This document shows positions 45,962 through 56,200 of a stretch of DNA of 64,000 bases, one piece after another. Every line of letters starts with the position of its first letter. Position 1 is the stretch's first letter. The translations under genes and the position numbers were made by a program. Location of the stretch: assembly GCA_016702705.1 (NCBI GenBank), contig JADJDM010000001.1, forward strand, positions 372,001 to 436,000, read 5' to 3'. The notes beneath the pieces were generated by a model. That model saw only the letters and a program-made list of their open reading frames with translations, had not been told where the DNA came from and searched no databases. Source of the stretch: Bacteroidota bacterium (GTDB lineage: Bacteria; Bacteroidota; Bacteroidia; B-17B0; Aurantibacillaceae).

Positions 45962-47014
45962 ATGAAAAATTTTCTATTCTTCCTTTTCCTAAGTATTGGT
46001 GTTCTAGGGATTGCCCAATCAAATTTCACTAAAAATTTTAATGAAGGTGCAAATCTCCTACAAGTTGATAAATACAATGAGGCTGCAAAAAAATTTAGCA
46101 CAGCCTTAAGTTATAAAATGGAAGAAAGTAATCGTTATCGCATTGTTGATGCTTATTTATATAGAGGTTTGTGTAAATATAATCTTAATAATTTTGAAGG
46201 TGCGATTGATGATTTTAATGAAGCAATGGGACTTAAACCCGAATATGTAAAAACATACCAGTTTAAAACCTTTGTGTATAATGCGCAAAAAAAATACGAG
46301 AAAAGTATTGAGAGTATTGATATTGGGTTAAAATATAGACCCGATGATTTAGAATTACTTCAAACAAAATCAACTATTTTATTTTTACAAAAAAAATATG
46401 ATGACTCAAACGTAATTCTGAAATCAGTGCTAGAAACCAATCCCAAAGAAATTAGCGCAATAAAAGGAATAGGAAATAATTTTATGTATAAAAAATTGTG
46501 GGATAGTGCAGCTGTTTATTACAATATGGCAATTGAAATAAATCCTCTCGACATTGGTTCCTATTATAACTTAGGTATTGTTAAATCTCACATGCTAGAT
46601 TATTCAAATGCTAAAATAGATATTGAAAAAGCTATGAGGCTAGATACAGTTTCTACTTACGTTGGTTATAATAATCTTGGTTTCTTTCTTAAACTCGAAC
46701 AAAAACAATATGCAGAAGCTATAGAGTACTTTGACAAGGCAATTGCAATGAATCCTAAATTCTCCTACGCTTATAGCAATCGCAGTTATGCAAAATTAAT
46801 GATTGGAGATATAAAAGGTGCATATAAAGATGTTAAAAAATCGATAGAAATTGACAACACTAATTCTTACGCCTTTAAAAACCTTGCTAAGATTTGTTTA
46901 AAAGATGGGAAAAACAAAGATGCTTGCGTGAATCTAAAAAAAGCAATAGACCTCGGTTACGCTGATAGTTATGATGATGAAGTGGATATCCTTTTAAAAG
47001 AAAACTGCAAGTAA
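45962..47014 (+). CDS. Exported TPR-repeat protein
   Basis: A 350-residue protein. I start it at 45962 because MKNFLFFLFLSIGVLGIAQS is a signal peptide; a longer frame from 45905 would overlap the previous gene. The mature part is a chain of about eight TPR units, for example NEGANLLQVDKYNEAAKKFS, YRGLCKYNLNNFEGAIDDFN, and YYNMAIEINPLDIGSYYNLG, ending with a capping helix. TPR chains bind partner proteins, so it may scaffold the products of the operon. Gap to the upstream stop is 7 bases. Fourth and last gene; a palindromic element follows. Confidence 0.85.
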   Translation: MKNFLFFLFLSIGVLGIAQSNFTKNFNEGANLLQVDKYNEAAKKFSTALSYKMEESNRYRIVDAYLYRGLCKYNLNNFEGAIDDFNEAMGLKPEYVKTYQFKTFVYNAQKKYEKSIESIDIGLKYRPDDLELLQTKSTILFLQKKYDDSNVILKSVLETNPKEISAIKGIGNNFMYKKLWDSAAVYYNMAIEINPLDIGSYYNLGIVKSHMLDYSNAKIDIEKAMRLDTVSTYVGYNNLGFFLKLEQKQYAEAIEYFDKAIAMNPKFSYAYSNRSYAKLMIGDIKGAYKDVKKSIEIDNTNSYAFKNLAKICLKDGKNKDACVNLKKAIDLGYADSYDDEVDILLKENCK

Positions 47015-47047
47015 GCAGGTTTAGAAACTAAAATTTCGTGTGCCTGT

Positions 47048-47224
47048 TCTCGATACTTTTTGTTGGCAATCGTTATTTCGTTAATAGCTTTAATTCTCGC
47101 CCAACAAAAAACTCGAACTTACATACTGCTGTGATTTCCCACCTTGTCAGTTCGAGTGATTTTTGTTGGCGGATAAAGCTGTTTTTATTGCAAATCTGGA
47201 TTGCCAACAAAAATTGTATCGAGA
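47048..47224. repeat. 177-bp nested palindromic element (MITE-like)
   Basis: Outer arms at 47048-47071 and 47199-47224 share TCTCGATAC and TTTTTGTTGGCAATC in inverted order. An inner hairpin runs from GCCCAACAAAAAACTCGAAC at 47099 to GTTCGAG...TTTTTGTTGG at 47150-47171. TTTTTGTTGG or its complement occurs four times. There is no open reading frame. It fills most of the 305-base gap between the TPR gene and recQ, with only the recQ promoter after it. Confidence 0.75.
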
Positions 47225-47295
47225 AGTGACAAGTGAATTTATTCACAATTCTTAAAATACTACAATTCGTAGCCAAACTAAACAACAAAACATTG

Positions 47296-47303
47296 TATAT
47301 TTG
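47296..47303 (+). promoter_or_regulatory. -7 promoter box (TATATTTG) for recQ
   Basis: An exact TAnnTTTG match 16 bases before the recQ ATG. Confidence 0.6.
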
Positions 47304-47319
47304 ATTCTTTAAATTATAC

Positions 47320-49713
47320 ATGATTTCTACTACAACACATACTGAAGAAAGTAAATTATTACTTAAAAAATATTTTGGTTACGATTCGTTTCGGCAAAAT
47401 CAGGCGGAAATAATTAATAGTGTTTTACAAAACAAAGATGTGCTTGCCTTAATGCCTACGGGCGGTGGAAAATCCATTTGCTTTCAAATTCCTGCATTAA
47501 TAAAGGAGGGAATTACCATTGTTATTTCTCCGCTCATTGCTTTAATGAAAGATCAAGTTGAGAGTTTAAAAGCAAACGGAATAGAAGCTGAATTTCTAAA
47601 CAGCAGTTTGTCATCAATTGAAGAATACGATATAGTAGATAAATGCAAAAGCGGCGCAATTAAATTATTATATGTATCGCCCGAAAAATTAATCAGTTCT
47701 ATCAATGGTTTATTAAGAGAATTACCTATTTCACTTTTTGTAGTGGATGAAGCGCATTGTATTTCGCAGTGGGGACATGACTTTAGACCCGAATACACCA
47801 AAATGGGAATGATACGCGATGTGTTTCCTACTATTCCTTTTATTGCTTTAACAGCTACTGCTGATAAAATTACACGCAAAGACATCATCACTCAATTGCA
47901 ATTAAACGAACCTGATGTTTACATTTCTTCTTTTAATAGAAGTAATTTAAGTTTATCAGTTAGAGCTGGATTAAAACCAGAAAACAAATTAAAAGAAATT
48001 GTTCAATTCATAAAATCTAAGCCAAACGAGTCAGGTATTATTTATTGTTTATCTCGTTCAGGAACTGAAAAATTAAGTGCAGCGTTAAATGCTGCGGGAA
48101 TTAAAAGTTCGTTTTACCATGCAGGAATGAGTAATGATGACCGCTCCAGAACACAAGAATTATTTATTAATGATGATTTAAAAATTGTATGCGCTACCAT
48201 AGCATTTGGAATGGGCATAGATAAATCGAATGTCCGTTGGGTTATACATTTTAATTTACCAAAAGCAATTGAAGGGTATTATCAGGAAATTGGTCGTGCA
48301 GGAAGAGATGGTTTAGCAAGCGATACCATTTTATATTATAATAGTGCCGATTTACAAATGCTTTTGCGTTTTGCACAAGATGGAAAATTTGCAGATATAA
48401 ATATTGCAAAACTGCGTCGCATGCAAGATTATGCAGAAGCTAAAATTTGTAGAAGAAGAATTTTATTAAATTATTTTTCGGAAGAATATACCGAGAATTG
48501 TGGTAATTGCGATGTGTGTAAAAACCCTCCAACTTATATCGACGGAAAAATAATTGCTCAAAAAATTCTTTCAGGAATTATTCGTACCGAAGAGAAGGTT
48601 GGAAACACTATGTTAATCAATATCCTCAGAGGTTCACAAAACAAAGATTTACTTGCCGCGGGTTACGACAAATTAAAAACATACGGCGTAGGAAAAGAAT
48701 TTACGTATGAAGAGTGGTCGCTTTACATTTTACAATTGCTACAGCTAGGCATTATTGAAATGGCATATGATGAAAGTTTTATTTTAAAGGTAACAGCACT
48801 TGGACAAAAAGTATTGCGCTCTGATGATGCATTGCAATTAACGAAAGCTGTGGCTCGTGAAAAAGCAGAGAAAAAGGTGGCTTCGAGGGCCTCAGCCACC
48901 AAAGCGGAGAAATTTGCCCCGCTTTCTGTTGCTGAGCCAAACGATATTTTTGAGCATTTGCGTCAATTACGTAAGGAACTCGCAACACGTGATAATATGC
49001 CACCTTATGTAGTATTTAGCGATAAATCTTTAAAAGAAATGGAATCAGCATTGCCTCGAACAAAAGAAGAGATGCTAAACATTTCGGGTGTTGGAGAAAT
49101 TAAGTTTGAAAAATATGGTTACTTGTTTTTAGAGAAAATAATTTCTTTAGTTGGTCCAGCAAACAACAAGATAGAATACGAAACAATAAGTGAAGAATTA
49201 ATTATACGTTGCATAAACGAATTGAAGAATGCCGAAATTAATCCAACACTAGCAAACATATCAAATGTACTAATTGGTAAAAGCGGCAGAAATACGGAAT
49301 ACCAAGCACTTTCGTTAAACACATTTGGCGTAGTAAATCCTGATGATGTGGATGAGTTAAGAATCGAAATAAAAATACATCTGAACAAACTACGAAAAAT
49401 TGAATTAGAAGATACTACTGGTTTTTTTAACGAACCCATCTTTAATAATTATACTGAAGCACAAAAAGAAAAATTAAAACGTACTGTTGCCGCTATTCCT
49501 ATCCTACGTAAAACCGAAGAAATTACTGCCGACTACATTTTGGAACAACGCAAAACACATTGTCGCGCTTTTGAACCTTGGAGCGAAGAAGAAACCAATG
49601 CATTTATACAAGCAATTGAATACACCAATGATCTCGATTTTTTATGTGATGTTTTTCAACGTAATCATAACTCTATGAAAGGTGCGTTTAAGAAATTAGG
49701 AGCTGGAAAGTAG
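47320..49713 (+). CDS. recQ: ATP-dependent DNA helicase RecQ
   Basis: A 797-residue 3'-5' helicase for recombination and fork repair. Walker A is MPTGGGKSICFQ (Lys51), Walker B/DEAH is VVDEAHCISQWGHDFRPEY near residue 143, and motif VI is QEIGRAGRDG near 325. The zinc cluster is CRRRILLNYFSE with CGNCDVC near 383-407. A winged-helix (RQC) domain follows, then an HRDC domain (FEHLRQLRKELATRDNMPPY). Length is normal, with an extra C-terminal region. An unusual basic linker around residues 514-536 (REKAEKKVASRASATKAEKF) is partly encoded by a palindrome of the intergenic repeat family (48876-48900). Confidence 0.93.
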   Translation: MISTTTHTEESKLLLKKYFGYDSFRQNQAEIINSVLQNKDVLALMPTGGGKSICFQIPALIKEGITIVISPLIALMKDQVESLKANGIEAEFLNSSLSSIEEYDIVDKCKSGAIKLLYVSPEKLISSINGLLRELPISLFVVDEAHCISQWGHDFRPEYTKMGMIRDVFPTIPFIALTATADKITRKDIITQLQLNEPDVYISSFNRSNLSLSVRAGLKPENKLKEIVQFIKSKPNESGIIYCLSRSGTEKLSAALNAAGIKSSFYHAGMSNDDRSRTQELFINDDLKIVCATIAFGMGIDKSNVRWVIHFNLPKAIEGYYQEIGRAGRDGLASDTILYYNSADLQMLLRFAQDGKFADINIAKLRRMQDYAEAKICRRRILLNYFSEEYTENCGNCDVCKNPPTYIDGKIIAQKILSGIIRTEEKVGNTMLINILRGSQNKDLLAAGYDKLKTYGVGKEFTYEEWSLYILQLLQLGIIEMAYDESFILKVTALGQKVLRSDDALQLTKAVAREKAEKKVASRASATKAEKFAPLSVAEPNDIFEHLRQLRKELATRDNMPPYVVFSDKSLKEMESALPRTKEEMLNISGVGEIKFEKYGYLFLEKIISLVGPANNKIEYETISEELIIRCINELKNAEINPTLANISNVLIGKSGRNTEYQALSLNTFGVVNPDDVDELRIEIKIHLNKLRKIELEDTTGFFNEPIFNNYTEAQKEKLKRTVAAIPILRKTEEITADYILEQRKTHCRAFEPWSEEETNAFIQAIEYTNDLDFLCDVFQRNHNSMKGAFKKLGAGK
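48876..48900. repeat. REP-like palindrome inside recQ
   Basis: A 25-base palindrome beginning GGTGGCTTCG and ending CTCAGCCACC. The same ends bound the palindrome at 37512-37552 read on the other strand, with a shorter middle here. It is in frame and codes for KVASRASAT in a linker of RecQ. Confidence 0.65.
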
Positions 49714-49814
49714 TTTTTCAATAAAATCATTGTTTTTTTTAGGTAATTAGGTTTATTAAAATTTAAATTACCCTAATTTTGTGCATTTAAGGCCTCTTAC
49801 TAGTAGTCCTATAA

Positions 49815-50054
49815 AGCTCCGCTGGAGCTAAAACAGAGGGGGACCAGTGTTTGTTTATGTTGAAATAAAGCTCCTACGGAGCTAAAGTTTAACATAAATA
49901 TAAGCTAGGCTCAAGTGTACTAAACCAACTCAAAAGGATCCTATTTTACTGTGCAGCATCGAATATATTCGATACAATTTTAATAAATTGCCCCATCGGG
50001 GCAACATCTCAATAACAAACAATACCAAAAAACCCTATCGCTACAGAGTAGCGA
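49815..50054. repeat. Array of three-base-loop hairpins in a gene-free stretch
   Basis: The 374-base gap 49714-50087 has no gene. It contains AGCTCC-gct-GGAGCT (49815-49829), AGCTCC-tac-GGAGCT (49869-49883, flanked by ATGTT and AACAT), the palindrome ATCGAATATATTCGAT (49958-49973), TTGCCCC-atc-GGGGCAA (49988-50004) and TCGCTAC-aga-GTAGCGA (50038-50054). Function unknown. Confidence 0.8.
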
Positions 50055-50087
50055 AACATACACACAAACCTTTACAACCTAATCCAT

Positions 50088-51155
50088 TTATTCCACAAAT
50101 AAAATTTCTCTTTGCAAATAAAAAGTATATCCCAACTCAGAATCTATTTTAATTTCTAAAAATAACTTCTTATTAGGTTGCGCGTCTTTAATTTTTTCTG
50201 CAATCTCACTGCATATTTGTCTATCCTTACAAGGACGACTAAAAATAACGCCCTTCACTAATCCTGTATAGTGTATTTGTTTAATAGTATATTTTTCCTT
50301 AGGATTTGTAGGGTCATTAACCAAAGTAAACTCGTTAATAGATAACAGTTTTTGTTTGCTTATTTTTAGCGGGGCTTCTCCCTCTAGTTCCATATTATCT
50401 ATATAAACCTTTGGTTCTTTTTTACATATTAACTTATCCCCACAAAAATATCCTGTCAATACTTTTCCTGTTTTATCAGTTAACGTTCCACTTGCAAAGG
50501 ATAGTTTTACAACATAATCATAAATTCCATTATCCATTTTTTCGGGTACTATATTCACACTTCCTTTGTAAACGCTCTTATCAGGGTATATGATACTAGT
50601 GTTTATACCGAGCAAATTAATTTGATAATCCTTACTGTTATAAAAAACATAACCAAGCGGGTCTAATTTTATTTTTATTTCTTTTAATATTGTTTTATCT
50701 GGCTTTGTTTTAATTGAAGGTGTTGTTATAGTTAGTGCTTGAGTAATTGTTTTTTTAGAAAAGTTAAATGAATCTCCTAAAGGAATTTCACGAATAATAA
50801 TTCCGTTTCTATTAAACAGAAAAAGACGAGGAGTATGATGTGTACTATCGTTTACATAACCAATGGTAATGATAGAAAATAAACTATCGCAATGCTTTGA
50901 ATACCCAAGCACAAGACCAGTTATTCCATAATTATAAAGTGCATAAGAATAATTAGGCTTAAATAATTCGAATTCTTCTTTACTTACTTTGTGAGTAAAC
51001 GCATCCAAGCTCGAATTTACCTTATAAGTTGTGTTTTCTGTTAACTCCGGTAATTTACTTACAAAAGAAGCGAAGAGCTTTGCTTTGTTTTGTTGTTGTG
51101 CATTAAGCAAATAAGTGGTCGATACAAAAAGAAATACAAAAATTAACTTTTTCAT
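50088..51155 (-). CDS. Exported protein of unknown function
   Basis: A 355-residue protein with a clear signal peptide (KKLIFVFLFVSTTYLLNAQ). I do not recognise a family. The mature part is strand-rich with alternating hydrophobic residues. A stretch ITGLVLGYSKHCDSLFSIIT suggests a beta-propeller or lipocalin-like sheet. The second half has NIVPEKMDNGIYDYVVKLSF and TLTDKTGKVLTGYFCGDKLI. Near the C-terminus is IFSRPCKDRQICSEIAEKI with two cysteines that could form a disulfide. No sorting domain, lipobox or catalytic motif. Monocistronic, between recQ and the SpoIIE-type phosphatase gene on the same strand as the latter. Confidence 0.7.
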   Translation of the reverse strand: MKKLIFVFLFVSTTYLLNAQQQNKAKLFASFVSKLPELTENTTYKVNSSLDAFTHKVSKEEFELFKPNYSYALYNYGITGLVLGYSKHCDSLFSIITIGYVNDSTHHTPRLFLFNRNGIIIREIPLGDSFNFSKKTITQALTITTPSIKTKPDKTILKEIKIKLDPLGYVFYNSKDYQINLLGINTSIIYPDKSVYKGSVNIVPEKMDNGIYDYVVKLSFASGTLTDKTGKVLTGYFCGDKLICKKEPKVYIDNMELEGEAPLKISKQKLLSINEFTLVNDPTNPKEKYTIKQIHYTGLVKGVIFSRPCKDRQICSEIAEKIKDAQPNKKLFLEIKIDSELGYTFYLQREILFVE

Positions 51156-51192
51156 AGTTAAATATACAAATTACTTTTTGGAATTAATGTAA

Positions 51193-53129
51193 TTAAAGCC
51201 TAATCCCAATAATCAACACATCGTCAACCTGCTCCAACTCACCTCTCCAATTTTCAAATTCATTTGCTAGTGCCGTGCGTTGCACTTCCATTTTATCAAC
51301 ACTCATTTTTTGAAGCATTTCGTTTAGTGGGCGGTATTTGTATTTCTTCCCCTTTGGTCCGCCAAATTGATCGGCGTAGCCATCGGTATATAAATACAAC
51401 ACGTCTCCTTTTTCATAATTTATTTCATGCAACTTAAAATCTTCTTTGCGTTCGCCCATACCAACAGGCATGCGGTCTGCCTCTAATTCTTCGTATCCAT
51501 CTTTTCTTACAATTAGTGGAGCATTATTAGCGGCTGCATAACTTAGTTTTTTTGTGTGCTGGTCGATACACAATAATATTCCATCAAAACCATCTTTTTG
51601 TCCTTCTTTGCTAATATTATCTATCAATCGTTGACGAACAAAATTTAATACTTCATTGGGTTTCTCAATTCCCTTTTCTTTAATTGCCTCGTTTAAATAA
51701 CCAATGTTTAACAAACTCATAAATGCTCCAGGAACTCCATGGCCTGTGCTATCGCAAGCTGCAATGTAAAACTTCCGATTGGTGGCTGTGCCTGTCGAAG
51801 CTGCCCAGTAGAAATCGCCGCTTACTATATCCTTTGGATGAAAGAACACAAAATGTTCTTGCAATTCTTGCTCTAAAAAATCTTTATGTGCTAATAAACT
51901 ATATTGAATTCGTTTTGCATAATTTATCGAATCAACAATTTCCTTTTGTTTCTCTTCAATGATTTCTTTTTGGTGTTCGATTTCTTTGGTACGCTCTTTT
52001 ACTTTATCCTCAAGGCCTCTGTAAGATTCTTGTAACTCTTCCACCATGTGGTTAAAATTAGAACTGAGCTCTGCTATTTCTGTTGCCCCGCTTATTTCTA
52101 TTCGTTCACTTAAATTTCCTTGCCTAATGCGTTTGGTTTTTTCAGAAAGATTTTTAATTGGCTTAATAAGCACCCTTGCCCTAAAAACAATAAACAAGGA
52201 TAAAGGAAAAATAAAAAAGACTAAAATCTTTATAAACTTAATAAACTCCGACTTAAGTAATTCGCGCTCTTGCATATTATCTGTTACCACTTGCAAAATA
52301 TAACTATCATACAATCCAGTATTAGCTATTTCGATACAAACAAAGTGATTACTTACTTTTAAACCATCTTTTTCTTCCGTTAAAACTTGATCCTTCTTTT
52401 CTTGTATCACTTTATTTATGATAGAATCAAATCTTTTTCAAATACAAGTGAAGGAATATTTTTAATTACAGCATCTATCTTCGCTCCTCTTAAAGAAGAG
52501 TAAGATGCTGCCGATACTTGAACTTTTTTAAGCATCATAGCTTGCAAGTCATCGGCCTTGCTCGAATAAAAACCTAGCTCAATTACAAATCGTTTTGTTT
52601 TTGAAGGAATAAATGAATACTTCTTTATTTTTTTGGTACTCATTTCTAAACCGAAACGATCTGCACTAAATTTTCCTTCTTCCCTAATTTTATCAAAAAA
52701 CTTAGCGAAGTCGGGGGCGATTTTTCTGAAATTTAATCCCAAGTCGTTTCTAAAAGTAGTGTTGCAAATTATCGCGTTGGTATCTATGATGTAAACACTT
52801 TCTGTTACTGTATCTAATCCAAGTTTTACTGATAGTTTATAAAGATCAACTGTTGAGAGGTCGATTCCCTTTACTTCTTCTTCAACAATTAGTTTACTCA
52901 TTTGCTCCATTCGTTTGTTAAACGAAGCTTCGTGCAGCACCATTCCTTGGTCGTATAAATCAACCAAGTTTTTAATTTCTAAGGTAAGGTGATTTATTTG
53001 TTCTTGTTTGGATTCACTTAGTTTTTGTTTTCCCGAATAGTAATTGTATCCTAAAAACACGAGAACAAATAACAACATAGGGGCAATTATATTGAGCAAT
53101 TGCTGTTGAAGTATATTCATTCTTTTCAT
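51193..53129 (-). CDS. Membrane-anchored SpoIIE-type PP2C phosphatase with HAMP domain, one frameshift
   Basis: Two frames (53129-52416 and about 52432-51193) make one protein of about 645 residues. A membrane helix at residues 8-28 (LLNIIAPMLLFVLVFLGYNY) is followed by a periplasmic sensor region and a second helix (IKILVFFIFPLSLFIVFRA). HAMP (LIKPIKNLSEKTKRIRQG) and a coiled coil (KVKERTKEIEHQKEIIEEKQ) follow, then a SpoIIE/PP2C domain with SGDFYWAAS, DSTGHGVPGAFMS and YTDGYADQFGG. The break is an A-run of three at 52429-52431. A fourth base restores EKDFDSIINKVIQEKKDQV. The phosphatase presumably acts on a cytosolic phospho-Ser/Thr partner, which is not adjacent. A loop (STGTATN) after SGDFYWAA overlaps a repeat-like sequence. 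Confidence 0.85.
51781..51805. repeat. Degenerate REP-like palindrome inside the phosphatase gene
   Basis: Plus strand begins GGTGGCTGTG and ends CGAAGCTGCC. The core CTGTCGAAGC matches the TCGAAG repeats between genes. It encodes the loop AASTGTATN, which looks longer than in related phosphatases. Confidence 0.4.
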
Positions 53130-53175
53130 CCCGAAAAATTACTAAAAGTTTTTGGATTCTAGAATTTAGTTTTAA

Positions 53176-53223
53176 TAAAAAAAGCCCCGTTCTAAGCCTA
53201 CTTTAAGCGACTAAAAACGGGGC
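53176..53223 (-). terminator. Rho-independent terminator for the beta-helix gene
   Basis: On the minus strand a stem of GCCCCGTT and AACGGGGC (53216-53223 with 53184-53191) is followed by TTTTTTTATT. It ends the transcript of the gene at 53242-57573. Confidence 0.85.
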
Positions 53224-53241
53224 AAATCGTATTGGCATTTA

Positions 53242-56200
53242 TTATTTTTCAATAACCAATTTTTTCACCAAGCGCACATCAACACTTGAAACGCTTATTG
53301 TATAAACACCATTTGCCAATTCGGAAGTTGAGAGTATCACTTGCTTGCCTTGCAATCTTAGTTTTTTTATGCTGCGTCCTGTTATATCAAACAGTTCAAT
53401 AACCGCATCTTTCATTGCTTCATTCACAATTAATTTACACTCACTGCTTGCAGGGTTAGGGTACAAACTAAAACTAAAACTATCTATGTCGTTTTTAATC
53501 CCTGTAGATGCTTGACGATTATTTTTAATGTTTGATTTTGATTTTACCACAACAGTTTGTATTTCGTTGTGCCCTCCATTTGCCATACGCAGCGTGCTAG
53601 CACAGCCTTCATCTGAGTTTACTTCAACAAAATAATAATTTGTATCGCTTGGCACAGGAGAAGATAAATCTAAATACGTTAAAGTTGCATTTACAGAAAC
53701 CGAATCAATCAAACGCCAAGAAGTTGAATCTTGCAACTTACGATAAATTCTGTAATAGGTGAAAGATAGATTATCTCCTTGATAAGGATCCCAAGTAATA
53801 TTAAATCCACCGCCTTGTAAATTTACATTACAACGAATTGTTTTGTAAGCTAAGGTGTAATCCGAAATTTGATTGCAACTATCTCTTGTTTGCACTTTAT
53901 ATCTCCAAGGACCAAGATTAGCATCTGCCAAAGTATCAACAAATGTATTTCCGTTTCCTGCTAACTGAACAGCAATTAAATTAAAACTTCCTTGGGTTGT
54001 TCCTTCTCTAAAAATTCTATATTCCGCAATTCCTTGCACGGTATCATTCCAAGTAATAACATTACGGTTAATTGCTGTATCTACTGTTAATACACATATT
54101 TGAGCTGTACCTGGTCTTTCGCCCGAAATGTATTTCGACATTGTTCCTGTACAACCTGCAGTATCAGTAACTGTAAGTCCAAACACTCCTATTCCTAATC
54201 CGTTAACATAACTTGTTGTTGCACCATTAGACCATTGATAAGTAAAAGGACCATTACCAATTGCACTTGCATAAATAAATCCTGTTCCACCATTTAGCAC
54301 ACAACCTGCGTTACTTGATGAATCGATCACAATGATAGGTCGTACTAAATCATTTAATGTGTAGATAGTTGAATCCACGCATCCTAAATTATCTGTTACA
54401 CTAATTTTATATTGCCCCGCTGCTAATCCACTAGCAATAGAACTTGTTTGATTTCCTGCTGCAGCATCCCATTGAAAAGAATAAGGAGATGTGCCGCCCA
54501 TTGCTAACACATTAAGCGAACCATCGCTTGCTAAACATGCACTTGGTGCTGTTGAGCTATTCAATAAAATATCAACTGGCGTTGGTTCGTTAATTTGAAA
54601 ATTCATAAATGTTGCACAACCTGTTGCATCTCTTACAACAACATCATAATATCCTGCAGTTAGATTACTCACATCTTCACTTACTGCATTGTTCGACCAA
54701 ATATACGTGTATGGTGCAACACCGCCTGTTACACTAATACTAATTGCTCCATTATTTTGTCCATAACAAGTATTGTGCGTAATGTTATCCATTGTAATTG
54801 TTTGACCATCTGTATTAATAACGTTAATTGCATCATTCAACATACAACCATTAGCATCACTTGTTTGGAAATAATATCTACCAGCACTTAAATTACTAAC
54901 GCTTGCTGAAAAATCTCCCGTGTTCCAATAATAAGTAAGTGCCCCTGTACCACCTGTAACGTTAGCTGTTACCGAACCAGATGCTGTGCCACAAGAACTT
55001 GGTGTTGTCGAAAGATTAATAACAATTGCTGGAGGAGCTGTAATAGTAAATGGTGCTGTAGGAATAGTACATCCAAATCCATCACTTACATAACAAGTAT
55101 AGGTTCCAGGTCCAAGATATAAAGCGTAATTATCAAAATCTCCTTCTGGAGTTCCTGGTTCAAAATTATAAGTATAACCATAACCTGCGCCACCTGTTGC
55201 TGGTGTTATTTGAACGGATGCTTTATCCCAAGAACAATTAAGAGTGCTAGCTGAAATAAAACTTGAACTTAAAGGTTTAATTGCCCTTCCAAATTCAGAT
55301 GTTGCATAAAACAATGTATCAGTTGCTGATGCAGAGATTTTTCTTCCGCTAGTAAATGTATTTAATGGAACAGAAATACTATCCAACACAAATCCTGTTG
55401 CTCCTGAATTGATGAATTTTCTTTGTACAAAAAATCTTCCCTGCCCTTGTTCATTAGCGCTACTATCGGTAACAAATTCTATAATATAATCTTTGTTTGG
55501 TTCTGTATCCAATACATATCTTACAATATAATTTGTTTGTGTTCCATCCAACCTAACGCATTTAATTTCGGGATGGTTTTGCCCACGATTAGCTGACGTG
55601 TCTAAATCGCCATCATCGTTTGGAGAAAAAGCAATTGGCGATGCGTCAACAATATTTATACTTGATTTTGAAATTCCATTATTATACATAGTATTTCCTA
55701 ATACACGTGCATTTGTGTATACCTGAGGATTAGTAGGCAAAACAAAAATTCCTTCATCTGTACTATTAGCAATAATATTTCCTTCGCCAGGATTAATACC
55801 TCCAATTGTTGTACTGTCTGAATTTACTTCAATCCCAGTATAATTTGGTAAGGGAGTAATTCCATCCGCAGCAACACCAATATAATTTCCTCTAACTATA
55901 TGCCCAGCTCCGCTTGCCAACCAAATTGCACGACCACCGTTTCCTGAAATAATATTTCTATCGCCAACAAAATATGTACCTATTGCTACTCTTGTAGCTG
56001 AAAAAATTCCTTGCCCATTATTTGGAATAGCTACAGTGCCAGATGGATCAGTTCCGATTTTATTCCCATGAATAATATTATCCTTTCCCGCGTTCCAATC
56101 AATTGTTATTCCATTATTATTATTTCCTGAGATAACATTTCCTCTTATATTATTAAAAGCTGGTCCGTTATCCATGTAGATACCTCCATTATTTGAGATG

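Noticed and set aside
49815..50054. CRISPR array
   Set aside because: Stems are short, spacing is irregular, repeats are not identical over 20 or more bases and no cas genes are present.
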